In this document: piece after piece, positions 16,668 through 24,788 of the stretch
Numbering within the stretch: the stretch's first letter is position 1
Layout of the letters: the number at the start of each line of letters is the position of its first letter
Origin: Streptomyces antimycoticus
GTDB lineage: Bacteria; Actinomycetota; Actinomycetes; Streptomycetales; Streptomycetaceae
Assembly (NCBI RefSeq): GCF_005405925.1
Contig: NZ_BJHV01000001.1
Span: 2,046,001-2,110,000 of the forward strand
Direction: 5' to 3'
DNA: 64,000 nt
Notes under the pieces: model-generated
What the model was told of the DNA's origin: nothing
Databases searched by the model: none
What the model saw: only the letters and a program-made list of their open reading frames with translations
Made by a program: the position numbers and the translations under genes

Positions 16668-18278
16668 ATGCCGCTCGTCGCGAACACCCCGGTCGAGAAG
16701 ATGACCGGGCCCTACCCACGGCGCTGGTGGGCACTGATCGTGTTGTGCCTGAGCCTGCTGATCGTGGTCATGGCCAACACATCCCTGATCGTCGCCGCGC
16801 CCGACATGACCACGGACCTGCACCTCAGCAGCAGCGACCTGCAGTGGGTCGTCGACGGCTACACCGTCCCCTACGCCGCGCTGATGCTGGTGCTCGGCGC
16901 GATCGGCGACAAGTACAGCCGCCGCGGCGCCCTCATCACGGGACTGCTGATCTTCGCGGGCGGTTCGGTGATGGGCAGCCAGGTCGACGAGACCAACCTG
17001 GTCATCACCGCCCGGGCGATCATGGGCGTGGGCGCCGCCGTGGTCATGCCGGCCACCCTGTCCCTGCTGGTGGCGATCTTCCCCAAGCGTGAGCGGGCAC
17101 GGGCCATCACGGCCTGGACCGCGACCTCCGGCCTCGCCATCGCCGTCGGCCCGGTGGTCGCCGGCCGGCTGCTGCGGGACCACGCCTGGGGTTCCACGTT
17201 CCTGATCAACGTGCCCATCGCGGTCGTCGGCGCCATCGGCGCACTCCTCCTGGTGCCGCCGTCCAAGGCGAAGGACATGGGCCGGATCGACTACATCGGC
17301 GGTCTGCTCTCGATCGTCTCCGTCGGCTCGCTCGTCTACGCCATCATCGAGGGCCCGCACTTCGGCTGGGGCGCCGGCCCGGTCACCGCGGCCGTGGTCG
17401 CGGGCGTGGGCTTCCTGGCCTTCACCCTGTGGGAGCTCAAGCACCCCCACCCCATGCTCGACGTCCGCAAGTTCACACTGCGTGCCTTCAGCGGCTCCAT
17501 GCTCGCGGTGCTGTTCTTCTTCTTCGGCACCTTCGGCTCGATCTACTACGCCACCCAGTTCCTGCAGTTCGTCCTCGGCTACGACGCCCTGGAGACCGGA
17601 ATCCGTCTGCTGCCGCTGGCCGGTGGCGTGTTCGTCGGTGCCGCGGTCACCGGCAAGCTGGCCCCGAAGCTCGGGGTGAAGGCCATGGTCGTGCCCGGCA
17701 TGGTCATCGGCGCCGTGGGCGTGTTCCTCCTCACCCAGATCGACAAGGGCTCCGACTACACCGACTTCCTGCCGTCGCTGCTGTTGCTCGGCTTCGCGAT
17801 CGGCCTGAGCGTGTCCCCCGCGACCGACACGATCATGGGCTCCTTCCCCGAGGCCGAGCTGGGCGTCGGCGGCGGCGCCAACGACACCTCGCTGGAGCTC
17901 GGCGGCTCCCTCGGCATCGCCCTCCTGGGCTCGCTGCTCAGCACGTCCTACCAGGACAAGCTGGGTGACCTGGTGGGCAACCAGCTCCCGCACAACGCCA
18001 TGGGCGTCGCCAAGGAGTCGGTGGGCGGTGGCCTCGCGGTCGCCGAGCAGATCGCGAAGAGCCCGAGCGGCGGCCCCCAGAAGGCTCAGGCGCTGGTGGA
18101 CGCGGTGCATGAGTCCTTCGCCCACGCTGTCGCGCACACCAGCCTCATCGGCGGCATCATCATGGCCGCCGGCGCCCTGATCGTCCTGGCCGTCCTGCCC
18201 GGCCGCAAGGCCGCCGCCCCCCAGCACGGCCAGGAGCAGGCGGAAGAGGACGTGAAGGAGCCCGCGGAGGTCGGCTGA
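16668..18278 (+). CDS. DHA2-family (14-helix) drug exporter
   Basis: A 536-residue major-facilitator exporter of the QacA/SmvA type. Visible marks are MANTSLIVAAPDM in helix 1, the motif A loop LGAIGDKYSRRGALI (about residues 83-97), ARAIMGVGAAVVMPATLSLL, and motif C-like GLAIAVGPVVAG. The number of hydrophobic stretches fits 14 helices. The tail is charged (QEQAEEDVKEPAEVG). It should pump cationic or hydrophobic drugs out by proton antiport. Controlled most likely by the divergent TetR through the three repeats upstream. A strong terminator follows 38 bp after the stop. Confidence 0.92.
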   Translation: MPLVANTPVEKMTGPYPRRWWALIVLCLSLLIVVMANTSLIVAAPDMTTDLHLSSSDLQWVVDGYTVPYAALMLVLGAIGDKYSRRGALITGLLIFAGGSVMGSQVDETNLVITARAIMGVGAAVVMPATLSLLVAIFPKRERARAITAWTATSGLAIAVGPVVAGRLLRDHAWGSTFLINVPIAVVGAIGALLLVPPSKAKDMGRIDYIGGLLSIVSVGSLVYAIIEGPHFGWGAGPVTAAVVAGVGFLAFTLWELKHPHPMLDVRKFTLRAFSGSMLAVLFFFFGTFGSIYYATQFLQFVLGYDALETGIRLLPLAGGVFVGAAVTGKLAPKLGVKAMVVPGMVIGAVGVFLLTQIDKGSDYTDFLPSLLLLGFAIGLSVSPATDTIMGSFPEAELGVGGGANDTSLELGGSLGIALLGSLLSTSYQDKLGDLVGNQLPHNAMGVAKESVGGGLAVAEQIAKSPSGGPQKAQALVDAVHESFAHAVAHTSLIGGIIMAAGALIVLAVLPGRKAAAPQHGQEQAEEDVKEPAEVG

Positions 18279-18316
18279 CCCTCAAACGGGCCGTGTTGTG
18301 AGCGGCACACGGCCCC

Positions 18317-18354
18317 GGACGGTGCCGGGAGGGGACGCCCGGCACCGTCCTTTT
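18317..18354 (+). terminator. Rho-independent terminator after the DHA2 exporter
   Basis: GGACGGTGCCGGG (18317-18329) and CCCGGCACCGTCC (18338-18350) form a perfect 13-bp stem with an 8-base loop, followed by TTTT. It is the clearest intrinsic terminator in the window. Confidence 0.93.
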
Positions 18355-18439
18355 CCATGCCCCGGTTGGTTACGCGCGTTCCATACCCCCGGCCGGTTAC
18401 GCGCGGCTCGCCTCGCCCGCCGGCCTCCGGCCGCTTCGC

Positions 18440-18635
18440 CTTCCCCAGCGCCGAGATCGCCCTCTCCGCACTGGGCGGCAGCCTGCTGGCGCTCCTGGAT
18501 CTGCGCCTCGCCCAGCCGGACGCCAACGGCGACGAAGCCGCCGCGGCCATGGCGGAGATGATGCTGCGCATGCTGGGCGTCCCCGCCGACGAGGCCCTGG
18601 ACATCGCCGACCGCCCCCTTCCCGCGCACGGCTGA
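18440..18635 (+). pseudogene. 3' remnant of a TetR-family gene
   Basis: Only the last helices of a TetR ligand domain are left: FPSAEIALSALGGSLLALL followed by AEMMLRMLGVPADEALDIA and a DRPLP ending, a combination common at the C-terminus of actinobacterial TetR proteins. No helix-turn-helix is found upstream; the sequence before 18440 is short non-coding DNA behind the exporter terminator. The missing ~130 N-terminal codons point to a deletion. It is the third TetR trace within 4 kb. Confidence 0.65.
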
Positions 18636-18694
18636 AGCCACGGCGGGAGCTCGGACTCCCGTACGGCGATGCCCGGGTGAGCCCCGTCCGTGAA

Positions 18695-19409
18695 CTACCC
18701 GGCCCGGTCCGGCAGATAGGCGCGGAGCCAGAGATCGAGCTCGGCGAAGATGCGCTCGCGCACCTCGGGGATCGACAGCACCAGGTCGTGCACCCCGTCC
18801 CGGATGCGCACGGTGGTGACCCGCGGGCCCGGCCGGGGTGCGAGGCGGGCGATGTCATCGGCGCGCAGTACGCCGTCGGTGCGGACCAGGGCGTCGTCCC
18901 ATTCGGTGGTGGCGGTGCTGGCGGTCGAAGCCATCACCAGGGCCGGACAGTCGATGCCCAATCCGCGGCGCACTCGCCGGTGACCGCGTTGGATCGCCGC
19001 CAGCCACCCGGCGTAGAGGGGGAAGCCTTCGGCCGGTTTGAGTGCCAGGTCGAACTCCCAACTGCCCCGGAAGTCACAGTGAAGACTGTGGACGTAGTGC
19101 GGGTTGAGCGGGACCGGGAGCTTGCGGGTGGCCGCCAGGCGTCCGAGGCCGACCGGCGGGCCGGGCAGGGGACGATCGACGCGCTATTTCCTCAACAGCC
19201 CGTTCCTGTCCCTGCCCGTAGTCGACGAAGCCGTGCACATAGAGCACCGCTCGGCGGGAGCCTCCGGCCGCGGCGCCGGGATCCGCGGACCGGCGGCGGA
19301 CCAGGGTCGCGACGACATCGCCCTCGTCGTCGGCGGTGAGCGGCAGGTCGATCGACTGGTAGGGCTCGCCCAGGATGTCGGTGAGGAAGTCCACGGCGCA
19401 GACTGTCAT
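18695..19409 (-). pseudogene. Alpha/beta hydrolase (serine aminopeptidase S33-like) remnant
   Basis: The N-terminal piece (from 19409) is good: DDEGDVVATLVRRR then AVLYVHGFVDY, the HGF oxyanion motif. The C-terminal piece (to 18695) is also good: NPHYVHSLH, GSWEFDLALKPAEGFPLYAG and LVLSIPEVRERIFAELDLW, including the late catalytic-His region DGVHDL. Between them about 100 codons, including the GHSTGG-type nucleophile elbow, are missing. At the join a 55-bp segment (19163-19217) is reversed; read in its original direction it supplies YFLNSPFLSLP and runs in frame into the C-terminal piece. The product cannot be active. Confidence 0.82.
19163..19217. other. 55-bp micro-inversion bounded by 8-bp inverted repeats
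   Basis: GGGCAGGG (19163-19170) and CCCTGCCC (19210-19217) bound the segment. On the plus strand it reads YFLNSPFLSLP, a motif expected in the middle of the minus-strand hydrolase remnant (the LNSPF segment of S33 hydrolases). Turning the segment round puts this motif on the minus strand, in frame with the downstream GPPVGLGRLAATRKLPVPLN and NPHYVHSLH. As it stands the minus strand reads unrelated residues. Confidence 0.8.
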
Positions 19410-19533
19410 GGCCGGGTTCGCGCCAACACCCCCGGAACCCCGTGGGCTTGGTCACTGCCGACGTGGGCACCGATCCCGGCCCGGGCGGGGCTACCGCCCG
19501 GGCGGGGGCCACGGGACCACGACCCAGACGGCA

Positions 19534-21456
19534 CTACGAGACGGCGACCTGCCGCGACGCCGTGAGCAGTGCCAACGGTGCCGCGGCGGCCCACGCCTGC
19601 GGCGAGCAGGAATGGGGGTAGGGCACCGGTGTGGCGGTGGCGAAGCGGTCGTAACCGGCGATGACCTCGGGGAGGCGGTATCCGTGGTGGGCCGCCGCCG
19701 CGACCAGGCCCTCGGTGACGGTGTCGACCTGGTCGGTGAGTCCGTGGCGGGCCAGGCCCAGCACGATGACGGCGTTGTCGTGCGGCCAGGCGCTGCCACG
19801 GTGGTACGACAACGGGTGGTACGGCGGCTGCCCGGCGGCCAGGGTGCGGATCGCCCAGCCGGAGAAGAAGTCCGGCTCCAGCAGACGCCGCCCCACCCGG
19901 CGGGCGCGCTCCGCGTCGAGGATGCCGGACCACAGCAGATGGCCGGCGTCCGAGGCGAGGGCGTCGACCTGCCGGCCGTCGCCGTCCAGTGCCAGCGCCG
20001 GAAAGTCGGCGTCCGGCATCCAGAAGTCCGAGGTGAAGCGGGTGCGCAGCCGGGCCGCGGCGGTACGGAGCCGGTGTGCGTAGGGCTCGTCCTTCCACAG
20101 CTCCTCGGCCAGTCGCGCGGTGCGGACGAGCGCGTCGTAGGCGTATCCCTGAGCCTCGGACACCGCCACGGGGCCCGCCGCCTGGGTGCCGTCGGCGAAG
20201 CAGATCGCGCCTGCCGAGTCCTTCCAGTTCTGGTTGACCAGGCCGCCCGTGTCGGGGCGGTAGACGAGGTAGCCGTGGCGGTCGAGGCCGCCGTCGGTGA
20301 ACATCCAGTCGACGGCCTGCCGGGCGTGCTCCTCCAGCCGTACGGCGAGCGCGCCGTCGCCGGTCGTCTCGTAGTGGGCGTGGAGCAGGACGAGGAAGAG
20401 CGGAGTGGCGTCGACGGCACCGTAGTAGCGGCCGTAGGGGACTTGGCGGAAGTGGGCCAGCTCTCCGTGCCGGGTCTCGTGGACGATGCGGCCGGGCTGT
20501 TCGCCGCTGAAGGTGTCGTACCGCCGCCCCTGGGCGGCGGCGAGTGCGCTGAGCGTGGCGGCGGCCGTTCCGGGTCGGTACGGCAGCAGGAAGTAGGAGG
20601 TCAGCAGGGAGTCGCGGCCGAACAGGGTGAGGAACCACGGGATGCCCGCGGCCGGGACGTACACGTCCTCGCCGTCCACGCCGGTGGCCGCGATGGTCAG
20701 CAGATCCACGTCGGCGAGGCCCCGCTCGCAGGTGCGGGTCAGGTCGTCCACCGGTGCCGGTGCCGGTGTCCGCCGTGGCGCGGGCGGCGCGGCGGGCGGG
20801 TGGGACGGCGCTCCGTGCGGGTGGGCGTGGGCGGTGAGGTGGAGTTGGGCTTCGCCGTGTCCGTCCAGTGGCAGATGCCAGGTGAGGGCGCGCGCGGTGG
20901 GCCGCGACGCGTCCTGCGGGCTGTCGACGGCGTCGGGGGCGGGGTTGCAGACGAGGGTGGTCCGGGCGTGCCAGTCGGCGCGCCGGTAGTCGAAGAGGAG
21001 CCCGTCGTCCGTGGTGTGCGTCTCGTGCCGGCCGTCGGGCTTGGCGTAGTGGCGGTCGTCGGCGCGCAGCTCGAACAGGTCGGCGAAGTCGGCGTCGACG
21101 GTGAGCTCGATGCGTGCGGTGACCGGGCCGGGGCGGTTGTTGACCAGCCGCAGGTGTTCGGTGAAGGTGCCCGCGGTGACGCTCTGCCGGCGGAAGACGG
21201 TGTAGGCGGGCGGCTGGTCCCGGGTGCCCTGGGGGGTCAGGACACATGCGGCGGTGTGGTCCGCCTCGGCCGCGGCGGGCACCAGGGTGGTGGGGCTGGT
21301 GCCGTCGACGGTGAGCTGCCACCGGCTGAGGTGACGGGCGTCGCGCAGGAACAGACCGTCGGGTGTGGTGCCGCGGGTGCCGCTGATGCCCCCGTCGGCC
21401 TCCAGGTGGGCGAATGTGGCGTCGCGCACCAGCTGGACGCGGTGGTCCGCGGTCAT
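19534..21456 (-). CDS. Glycogen-debranching/amylo-alpha-1,6-glucosidase-like protein
   Basis: A 640-residue cytoplasmic protein with an N-terminal GDE_N_bis-like beta-sandwich domain (about residues 5-200: TPDGLFLRDARHLSRWQL, VNNRPGPVTARIEL) and a C-terminal (alpha/alpha)6 toroid of the glucoamylase/trehalase type (GIPWFLTLFGRDSLLTSYF near 300, YGRYYGAVDATPLFLVLL, then LSYHRGSAWPHDNAVIVLG near 560). Acidic residues in FGRDSL and SAWPHDN fit catalysis. The ATG overlaps the stop of the upstream glycosidase by 4 bp. In an operon with a second toroid glycosidase, an isomerase and a dehydrogenase, it probably hydrolyses an imported alpha-glucoside-like compound; glycogen need not be the substrate. 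Confidence 0.83.
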   Translation of the reverse strand: MTADHRVQLVRDATFAHLEADGGISGTRGTTPDGLFLRDARHLSRWQLTVDGTSPTTLVPAAAEADHTAACVLTPQGTRDQPPAYTVFRRQSVTAGTFTEHLRLVNNRPGPVTARIELTVDADFADLFELRADDRHYAKPDGRHETHTTDDGLLFDYRRADWHARTTLVCNPAPDAVDSPQDASRPTARALTWHLPLDGHGEAQLHLTAHAHPHGAPSHPPAAPPAPRRTPAPAPVDDLTRTCERGLADVDLLTIAATGVDGEDVYVPAAGIPWFLTLFGRDSLLTSYFLLPYRPGTAAATLSALAAAQGRRYDTFSGEQPGRIVHETRHGELAHFRQVPYGRYYGAVDATPLFLVLLHAHYETTGDGALAVRLEEHARQAVDWMFTDGGLDRHGYLVYRPDTGGLVNQNWKDSAGAICFADGTQAAGPVAVSEAQGYAYDALVRTARLAEELWKDEPYAHRLRTAAARLRTRFTSDFWMPDADFPALALDGDGRQVDALASDAGHLLWSGILDAERARRVGRRLLEPDFFSGWAIRTLAAGQPPYHPLSYHRGSAWPHDNAVIVLGLARHGLTDQVDTVTEGLVAAAAHHGYRLPEVIAGYDRFATATPVPYPHSCSPQAWAAAAPLALLTASRQVAVS

Positions 21457-22808
21457 GGCGTGGACTCCTCGGGGTCGGCGCACAGCAGGTCGAACGTGAG
21501 GGCCGCGGTCCACGAGAAGGGCCGCGCGCCGCGGGCGGCGCCCGTGGTGGGGTCGACGTATTCGGCGAACCCCGACCGTCCCGCCTCCGCGAGGATGCCG
21601 TGCCGCAGGCGGTCGGCGTCCGCCCACAGGCGGTGGGTGCGCAGGCCGCGCTGGATCAACCAGGCGGTGTTGAACCAGGCCGGGCCGCGCCAGTAGCGCT
21701 TGGCGTCGAAGGCCGGGCCGGTCAGGTCGTAGCTGGGGACCAGTCGCGAGGACGGTGCCCTGAAGTGCGGGCCGCCGAGCGCCTCCCGAAGGCGCTCGAC
21801 CAGGTCGGGCGGCAGATGCGGAACGATGAGCGGGACCAGACCGGTGACGGCGCGCTCGTCGACGAGGGTGTCGGTGACCAGGTCGCGGACGCGGAACAGG
21901 CCGGCGGTCTCGTCCCACAGCCGGGTGACGAGCTGCCGGGTGAGCTCGTCGGCGCGTGCGGTGTGCGGTGCGTCGGCCGTACCCAGGTCGCGGGCCATCC
22001 CGGCGAGGGCCAGCTCGCTGGCGATCAGCAGGGCGTTGAAGCACGGGTCCTCGACCGCGAAGCGGTGCCGGGCCGTCCGGTCGTCGTAGTGGGCCTGACG
22101 GTAGTCGGTCGCCAGCCGCACATAGCGCCCGTAGTCCAGGTCGGTCGGCCGGTCGGCGGGGTGGCCTTGGGCCAGGTCGGCGCGTTGGAAGGCGTCGGGC
22201 GCGGCCGGGTCGACACGTTGCAGGGCCTCATCCCAGCAGGGGCTGTTGTCCATGCCGGGCTCCCACGGGTGCACGATGGCCGCAAGTCCCGCACCAGCGA
22301 GGTCGCGTCGGGTGCGGAGGTAGTCGTGCCAGGCGACGAGCCTCGGATAGACGCGGGGCAGGAAGCCCCGCCGCCGGGACTCGGCGGGATCCGCCCGGTG
22401 TACGAGCCAGGCCGCCAGGGCGTGCACCGGTGGCTGAACGATGCCCGAGGTCTCGGGTGCCGCCGGCGCTCCGGCCGACCGGCCCGCGTGGGAGGACTGC
22501 CAGAAGTCGGGGCTGGGGAAGTAGGCGTCGTGCGGCACGGCGGGGTTGAAGACGATGTGCGGGATGCGTCCGTCGGCCCACTGCCCGGCCAGCAGGGACT
22601 CGAGTTCCCGCTGGGCGCGGCGGGCCGAGAGGTGGCGCAGCCCGATGGCGATGAAGGCGGAGTCCCAGCTCCACTGGTGGGGGTAGAGGGTGCGGGAGGG
22701 AACGGTGGAGGTGCCGGTCCAGTTCTCGATGAGGACCCGCGCCGCACCGCGCCGCAGTGTCAGGGCTGCGGCCGCGGTGGGCGCGGGTCCGGCCAGAGTT
22801 ACGGTCAC
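21453..22808 (-). CDS. MGH1/GH63-like glycoside hydrolase
   Basis: A 451-residue (alpha/alpha)6-toroid glycosidase related to mannosylglycerate hydrolase and GH63. It has PHQWSWDSAFIAIGLRHL (about residues 46-63), GRIPHIVFNP, HPWEPGMDNSPCWDEAL near 200 and FDAKRYWRGPAWFNTAWLI near 375, the conserved cores with acid/base candidates D in SWDSAF and E in the C-terminal part. No signal peptide. It starts with GTG (22806-22808), overlapping the isomerase stop (GTGA), and ends overlapping the debranching-type gene, so three genes are translationally linked. Expected to hydrolyse an alpha-linked sugar after uptake. Confidence 0.83.
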   Translation of the reverse strand: MTVTLAGPAPTAAAALTLRRGAARVLIENWTGTSTVPSRTLYPHQWSWDSAFIAIGLRHLSARRAQRELESLLAGQWADGRIPHIVFNPAVPHDAYFPSPDFWQSSHAGRSAGAPAAPETSGIVQPPVHALAAWLVHRADPAESRRRGFLPRVYPRLVAWHDYLRTRRDLAGAGLAAIVHPWEPGMDNSPCWDEALQRVDPAAPDAFQRADLAQGHPADRPTDLDYGRYVRLATDYRQAHYDDRTARHRFAVEDPCFNALLIASELALAGMARDLGTADAPHTARADELTRQLVTRLWDETAGLFRVRDLVTDTLVDERAVTGLVPLIVPHLPPDLVERLREALGGPHFRAPSSRLVPSYDLTGPAFDAKRYWRGPAWFNTAWLIQRGLRTHRLWADADRLRHGILAEAGRSGFAEYVDPTTGAARGARPFSWTAALTFDLLCADPEESTP

Positions 22809-23604
22809 GCGCCGGACCCCCGCAGGAACGCGGGGATGGAACGGACCGCTTCGAGGGGCTCGCCGGTGAGGCGGCATTCGGCGGCGAGATAACCGTCGTA
22901 GCCGATGGTGTGCAGGGCGCCGAGCCAGGCGGGCCAGTCGAGGTGGCCGGCGCCGGGCTGGAAGCGGTTGGAGTCGGAGACCTGGGCGTGGCCGATCAGA
23001 TCGGCGTGGGCGAGGATCGCCGCGGCGGGGTCGGTCTCCTCGATGTTCATGTGGTAGCTGTCGATGCCGATCCTGAGCGAGTCCAGACCGGTGGCGCGGA
23101 TCAGGTCGGCGGCCTGTTCCAGCCGGTTGACCATGTGGTCCTCGTACCGGTTGAGCGGCTCCAGGAAGAGCGTGACGCCCTCCTTGCGCGCGTGCTCGCC
23201 GAGTTCGGCAAGGCCGGCCAGCAGGACCTCGCGGTCCTCCTCCTCGGTGCGCGGGGGCTCGAAGGGGGCAGCCGGCGCGAGAACATGCCGTAGGAGGCGG
23301 GGGTCTGGGCGCCCAGGCCGCCGATCTCGGCGATCACGGTGAGCTGGGACTTCATCTGGGCGACGGCGTCGCGGCGCAGGTCCTCGTCGAAGGCGCCGAG
23401 GAAGTGGAGCATGTCGACGCAGACGGTCGGCATGACCACGCCGTCCTTGCGTGCCTGCTGCAGTTCGTCCAGGCGCGAGGCGAAGTGGAAGTCGCCCTTG
23501 GCGCGCAGTTCGATGGCGTCGTAGCCGGCCGCCTGGGCGACGTCCCACTTGGCCTGCAGGGTGTCCCCGGGCAGGAGTTGTTCCTGAACGGCGGTCTTGA
23601 GCAT
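22805..23604 (-). CDS. Sugar phosphate isomerase/epimerase (xylose isomerase-like TIM barrel), frameshift
   Basis: About 266 residues of the AP-endonuclease-2/xylose-isomerase-like barrel. The N-terminal half gives KWDVAQAAGYDAIELRAKGD and PTVCVDMLHFLGAF. Frame is lost at the G5 run 23264-23268 (plus strand); one more base joins GMFSRRLPP to FEPPRTEEEDREVLLAGLAE. The C-terminal half has LFLEPLNRYEDHM (metal ligand Glu), GIDSYHMNIEE (Asp and His) and AECRLTG (Glu), the full metal site. Such proteins in oxidoreductase clusters isomerise or cleave 3-keto sugars or inososes. It follows the MDR dehydrogenase by 11 bp and overlaps the glycosidase GTG. Confidence 0.84.
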
Positions 23605-23615
23605 GCGGAGCCCTT

Positions 23616-24662
23616 TCAGAATTCCAGGACGATCTGCAGCGCCGCCGCGGGGCGCTCGTCCAGCAGCGCATAGGCGTCGGCGGCGTCGGCCGCGGGGATG
23701 GTGTGGCTCACCAGGGAGGTGACGTCCACCTGTCCCTCGGCGACCAGGCGCAGGAAGGTCTGCTGGAGGCGTTCGACGCTCCAGCGGTTGGACAGCTGCG
23801 GGGGGACGCCACCGATCTGGGAGCAGATGAGCTGCACGCGGTTGTGGTGGAACTCATCGCCCAGGCGCAGGCCGATGCCGTCGCCCTGGTAGAAGCCGGA
23901 CGCCACCACGCGGCCACCGGCGGCGACCGAGCGCAGGGCCTCGTGCAGGGCCGGGTAGGCGCCGCTGATCTCGATGGCGAGGTCGGCGCCGAGACCGCCG
24001 GTGGCGTCGCGGATGCTCTCGGCCACCTGGTCGGTGATGGCGTTGAGGGTGTGGTGGGCGCCGTAGGCCTTGGCGGTCTCCAGCCGGCTGTCCAGCGCGT
24101 CGACGGCGGTGACGCGTGCGCCGTTGAGCTGGGCGAGGCGGGTGGTGAGCAGCCCGATGACGCCCTGGCCGAAGACGGCGACGTCCTCGCCGAGGTGGAT
24201 GTCGGCGGCCAGGACGGCGTTGTACGCGATGGCGCCGACGCGGGCGAAGGCACCGGCCAGGGGCTCCAGTCCGGCGGGCAGGGTGTGGCCGATCATGCGC
24301 TCGGCCGGGACGAGGCCCTCGCTGCGGTGTCCCCAGATGCCCCACACCAGGTCGCCGGGGTGCGGCAGGCCCGGGGTTCCGGCCAGGTCCGGGGCGACCT
24401 CGATGACCTCGCCGACCTCGGAGTAGCCCCATCCGGCGACGGGGTACTGGATACCGGCCGAACCCTCGCGGAACAGTCGCGCGTCGGGGTCCCAGGTCCG
24501 TGTCAGATACGGGTTGGTGCCGCGGTAGGCGGTGAGCTCGGTGCCGGCCGAGATGCCCGAGAAGCGGGTGCGGACCCTGAGGTGTCCGGGGGGAAGTTCG
24601 GCTCGGGGGTGCTCGGCGACCTCCACCTGGCGAGGGCCGGTGAATTGAACGACGCGTTCCAC
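23616..24662 (-). CDS. MDR-family sugar/cyclitol dehydrogenase-like protein
   Basis: A 348-residue medium-chain dehydrogenase. The catalytic zinc Cys position is replaced: GISAGTELTAYRG (about residues 36-48), as in the BchC-like branch. YPVAGWGYSEVGEV and VWGIWGHRSEG follow, and the cofactor site is VAVFGQGVIGLLTTRLAQ (near 163-180) with an acidic residue after the next strand (AVDALDSR), which favours NAD. First gene of the minus-strand sugar operon; its upstream region holds a 9-bp inverted repeat shared with the importer promoter. Likely oxidises an imported sugar or cyclitol before isomerisation. Confidence 0.84.
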   Translation of the reverse strand: MERVVQFTGPRQVEVAEHPRAELPPGHLRVRTRFSGISAGTELTAYRGTNPYLTRTWDPDARLFREGSAGIQYPVAGWGYSEVGEVIEVAPDLAGTPGLPHPGDLVWGIWGHRSEGLVPAERMIGHTLPAGLEPLAGAFARVGAIAYNAVLAADIHLGEDVAVFGQGVIGLLTTRLAQLNGARVTAVDALDSRLETAKAYGAHHTLNAITDQVAESIRDATGGLGADLAIEISGAYPALHEALRSVAAGGRVVASGFYQGDGIGLRLGDEFHHNRVQLICSQIGGVPPQLSNRWSVERLQQTFLRLVAEGQVDVTSLVSHTIPAADAADAYALLDERPAAALQIVLEF

Positions 24663-24713
24663 GGATGGCTCCGGAAGGGGGTGCGGATGTCGGTTGCGTC
24701 GACAATAGCCGCC

Positions 24714-24772
24714 ACTTACGTCTTGTCAATAAGCAAAAGTGATGCTGAGATGCGTGCTCAGTAGACGTAAGT
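24714..24772. promoter_or_regulatory. 9-bp inverted repeat in divergent promoter
   Basis: ACTTACGTC (24714-24722) and GACGTAAGT (24764-24772) are perfect reverse complements, 41 bases apart, in an unusually A+T-rich 126-bp gap between the dehydrogenase operon and the binding-protein gene. TGAG...CTCA (24746-24760) adds a smaller dyad. Spaced half-sites on either side of divergent promoters suit looping or double occupancy by one repressor; the ROK regulator at 28144 is the obvious candidate. Confidence 0.6.
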
Positions 24773-24788
24773 CGAGACGAGGACACCA

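Noticed and set aside
15828..18227. 799-codon minus-strand frame covering the DHA2 exporter
   Set aside because: Only its last 205 codons (TetR) are real. The rest is antisense to the exporter and rich in Gly, Asp and His.
19375..21696. 773-codon plus-strand frame opposite the debranching-type enzyme
   Set aside because: Antisense to a protein with clear toroid-glycosidase motifs; no start context and no recognisable domain.
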